Source: Polyangiaceae bacterium
GTDB lineage: Bacteria > Myxococcota_A > Polyangia > Polyangiales > Polyangiaceae
Direction: 5' to 3'
Assembly: GCA_020633235.1 (NCBI GenBank)
Contig: JACKEA010000001.1
Coordinates: 186,001-250,000 of the forward strand
DNA length: 64,000 nt
Every line of letters starts with the position of its first letter. The stretch's first letter is position 1. A model generated the notes under the pieces. It searched no databases, was not told the DNA's origin, and saw nothing but the letters and a program-made list of their open reading frames with translations. Made by a program: the position numbers and the translations under genes. Below are positions 63,301 to 64,000 of this stretch, piece after piece.

Positions 63301-64000
63301 ATGGCAGCGCTATGAGCTTGGGTTCATCGTGGACCCCGGCGACTCGTACCGCATCGAGATTGCACCGTCCAAAGTCGGCATCGCGCTGTCCGGCGCAACA
63401 CCCGCGGACTGGCCGGGCTTGCTGCTGTCGGCCGCCCAGGTGGAAAAGGTCGTGCCCGTGGGGAGCGGTGGCGTGCCCGCAGCCACAGGCTGGCAGCGTA
63501 CCGGTCTTTCGCGAACCACGGTGGATCTTGCTTGCCAGAAAGAGGCCGGACCAAAGCTCCGCAAGCTGTTCCACCGTCACTGCGACTACGTGTGCAGTGA
63601 CGGCATCAGTCAGAGTTGCACTGGGATCGACTCGACTAGCACGCCCATCAAGTGCTTCTACGAAGCAACATTCCCGATTGCGCTCGAGAACATCGAGAAC
63701 GGCAGTCTCATTCCGTCCGGTCAGATTGCGATCGGGAACTTCAACTACCGCCACAACCGCGTGGGCCTGAACATCGTGGGCACGGGCACGACCAGCTGCG
63801 ACAACGTATCTGCCACCTCCTGCTACGCGAACGGTTTCTTGGAGTACAGCCTGGTTCACAACGGCACGACAGGGATCCGGAACTGGGAAGGCGCCACGCT
63901 GCCGGTCACCCTTTCGACCGCGTTCATCGAGCACGGCAAAGCGCTGGCTGCAGAAAAGACGATCACGAACCCGCCCTCTAGCTCCGACATGTCCCTGCTC
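57353..64000 (+). CDS. very large exported protein, 3' end outside the window
   Basis: The frame from ATG 57353 is open to the last base (2,216 codons), making this the largest gene of the window; the stop is not reached. MASSRLWAVVVAGFGLLGMS followed by AGC is a signal peptide with a probable lipobox. The protein is rich in Cys. Residues about 750-800 are helical (FERSWQRYLDLAAAASLEAD). About 1490-1715 is a long helical/coiled-coil region (VQVSNLATAASNLRVIQKQA, then LRRARKLAFIARRAIELRFG). About 1925-2035 looks like a jelly-roll (SGWQRYELGFIVDPGDSYRI), perhaps carbohydrate binding. I do not recognise the family. AACAGGA precedes the start; it is 29 nt downstream of the FGE-like lipoprotein, likely the same operon. 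Confidence 0.85.
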   Translation, partial: MASSRLWAVVVAGFGLLGMSAGCDPTPADDPPSDVQPTGTPLPQDSVIPVEVWSNGEWMKIHPSQAGMERLAQQWCLYQRTFVEDDKLCGLANTTGSTQQTGIADLPPASTPMALCTVGLCVQRNEVCAGYMLEELGRSPLQRELDGASFDALRRNTPFASFEFDLGSEGLEIPKAELDEYSTANGGSSSARRVRFQPLAAPGRAAAFRGALNRFGAAGWWAEQIRTYGLENGATCSDTFQLEDLAIANGVGGNPPPLDPYADGKKVKWSDIYVTSFIDALNEYSSVLPKTVASMQDSAALELNGVAAPQDQTATQWNGKVDSVTAALKLLTYGPEDPPVMQAMAATPCEPETHPATEVGPTGVPVCPPISLNAGVGRAKSTVGHLKLPPKKQGSEPFADTVFRAWKEDEAALGRPVPAGYAKSSFFSKLGFTENDLETARGYLCQEAKAFGRFYKPDPSTGQNGTTQRAFTRGGPVVSLGAGVLKAQFAGALHVAPDLNIESAAYARSGAMNQLDQMRHTAGALRNGATSAYSPMVFTALGGMVEALTKQLGGRRLEFLIGTASLTGDGTVNKVRVLVHGVPQSGETYWVVQSLEGLKCVLEGSIDGAPCTTDDYRHVITAAVGSLDSRMTDLDPSSGTLQDDLTTLPKPGNPTAPITNLDPIYVIRVLDKAKPAAFGGVIPTPVTNSSIGDGFSRRVIVPAGGTLDEIVQAVGAPSTTDCSQTSTSCAGLKRNLWPPLESEITADPSAFSFERSWQRYLDLAAAASLEADQIGKDLLESGLRLDIRREEATRALTDLCGADANGETGCGDGAADMVEWVTLGQKQACMWQVDSKICGCPIDLSPGQECPAELTNCPFLLASDDTLDRNDPVVARGQCKTKIDNLITSLGYTEKPGLEAIAVVEGVGISNIDDGPGTASCAPLVALRKDTVTGNRSEYIRANILKDFGLEEMTAVADQLHYEEGFGDNYKLTYAGATVFDTNRPERPSLNTDAHAPCMIKKDVDEVSGSEFWSQQVDCFVSGKTCPPTEKGVGWDGCPNEWQTGSNLFTLDTEPAALRARWAWGFGHLRRSVATLGVLTGKIGKMMAVSELIPAARLNPAQDIDGNERLKFGQCKLPELAMREPNWVQHCATGNNFSRLRCVEVGKIGGVQGNPQNGNQDDAHRDGAGRPVNANGWLPNRPADAFGYPTYGPDEDGPFGTFEYPAALFPCASDGSGCVPNNGVDPQMVYCGLPEKDALAAAASNPDPYSLWTNGGLPYRIEGGAPTGYASAYVGDSFTAEVQLATNQTFKNAVDGLWAPPPFGDFCSSPDNVSVVWRALCSAPAVADKPLPALQADDGFMRFGSFSKLGGPYDPVYVNGQTIATWFAYPKNGQFDAHAALMLFDLRKKQNYPFPAFQYALTQRNIYDALELACHARTKGIGGVDCGSIDTSVDYRKHLGQAAAIVRCRADSLRRLTERSVVGPVPRMLLTSFATGQGLPSGSGAGGQFLSAANAEYTALSTMRDDVNHIADGFDQVALTFELIKQLEAKGTATVDQLQAEQVATMLGNAAAIASDVAGMFSSIDLKSGAVGAIAAHGAAALLTSEKMLVDWEAFDSAIVAAKAQTQADLIGATKQGLTELTHARDAANDLPVQVSNLATAASNLRVIQKQADYYRAQVDSADFLGDDKSDPQFVNIVERRLYAINLVRYEAALRRARKLAFIARRAIELRFGVDMDRMTQDMTLVPAPSTWSNDVCTMEGIDYDKLRQPDPEAVVEKFAFGAPPPSDTEFASQYIGDYVTKLQDFVTSYPFDYPLKEGDDVAVLSLADDILGVRSSCEEPSKNRLFFSTEFEKRDTEQVETNTQGWFIGGCGLGIADPTTQTTTEWRGCVTASEAVDDAVTVPLSGLPTDSVRYRIGNRPCVPSPNAQTPDCPDVSDYSAAGSLQQRLEGLSDGYYVASVYTHLDLQAAPYDSTNAAEMRVVRESDDAIVAATDVTVAGQSGWQRYELGFIVDPGDSYRIEIAPSKVGIALSGATPADWPGLLLSAAQVEKVVPVGSGGVPAATGWQRTGLSRTTVDLACQKEAGPKLRKLFHRHCDYVCSDGISQSCTGIDSTSTPIKCFYEATFPIALENIENGSLIPSGQIAIGNFNYRHNRVGLNIVGTGTTSCDNVSATSCYANGFLEYSLVHNGTTGIRNWEGATLPVTLSTAFIEHGKALAAEKTITNPPSSSDMSLL

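Overview
The window is high-GC (about two thirds G+C by eye), densely coded chromosomal DNA. It looks like a myxobacterium of the Polyangiales/Sorangium type. The signs are many lipoproteins with Gly/Ala/Ser/Thr-rich linkers behind the lipobox, secreted Cys-module proteins, a VWA lipoprotein, an FHA-GAF-adenylate cyclase and OmpA with thrombospondin type 3 repeats, beside ordinary housekeeping operons. No phage genes, intact insertion sequence or CRISPR array were seen.

Layout. 1-1.9 kb: end of a VOC protein, a SAM methyltransferase and a membrane protein. 1.9-5 kb: katG behind a MerR/TipAS regulator with an operator palindrome at its promoter. 5.4-15 kb: an HNH protein, a frameshifted DUF1963-like gene, a LysR/alcohol dehydrogenase pair, an FAD monooxygenase, a RibD/DHFR-like reductase, a dienelactone hydrolase, a beta-propeller lipoprotein and an orphan FitA-like antitoxin. 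15.1-17.3 kb: an AraC/VOC/SRPBCC cassette between repeated tRNA 3'-end/terminator sequences, then the initiator tRNA. 17.3-23.3 kb: a six-copy direct-repeat array, a strong promoter and a complete isc operon (MerR-type regulator, iscS, iscU, iscA, hscB, hscA, fdx).

23.3-41 kb: an amine oxidase, a degenerate GGDEF protein, OmpA plus a Cys-rich lipoprotein, a TRAP-type solute-binding protein, the potassium transporter kup, an acyl-CoA oxidase with an extra N-terminal domain, an Eis-like acetyltransferase, a GT-C membrane protein, a VWA lipoprotein and a glycerophosphodiesterase lipoprotein. 41.5-45.1 kb: the gap-pgk-tpiA-secG operon. 45.3-48.3 kb: sixA-TPM-Tim44-like operon. 48.3-55.2 kb: a repeat lipoprotein, accA, the cyclase, divergent glpK, a UPF0158 protein and an exported protein. 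55.4-64 kb: an OmpR-type regulator, a formylglycine-generating-enzyme-like lipoprotein and a very large exported protein (at least 2,216 codons) that runs off the window.

Two themes cross the window. A roughly 20-bp intergenic element (core GGTTCCGCGGCGGACCAACA) recurs at about a dozen loci in both orientations, often as inverted pairs, and once has spawned a 34-bp tandem array. Many genes also lack a Shine-Dalgarno and instead have a TANNNT hexamer 6-8 nt before the start codon, which suggests common leaderless transcription.
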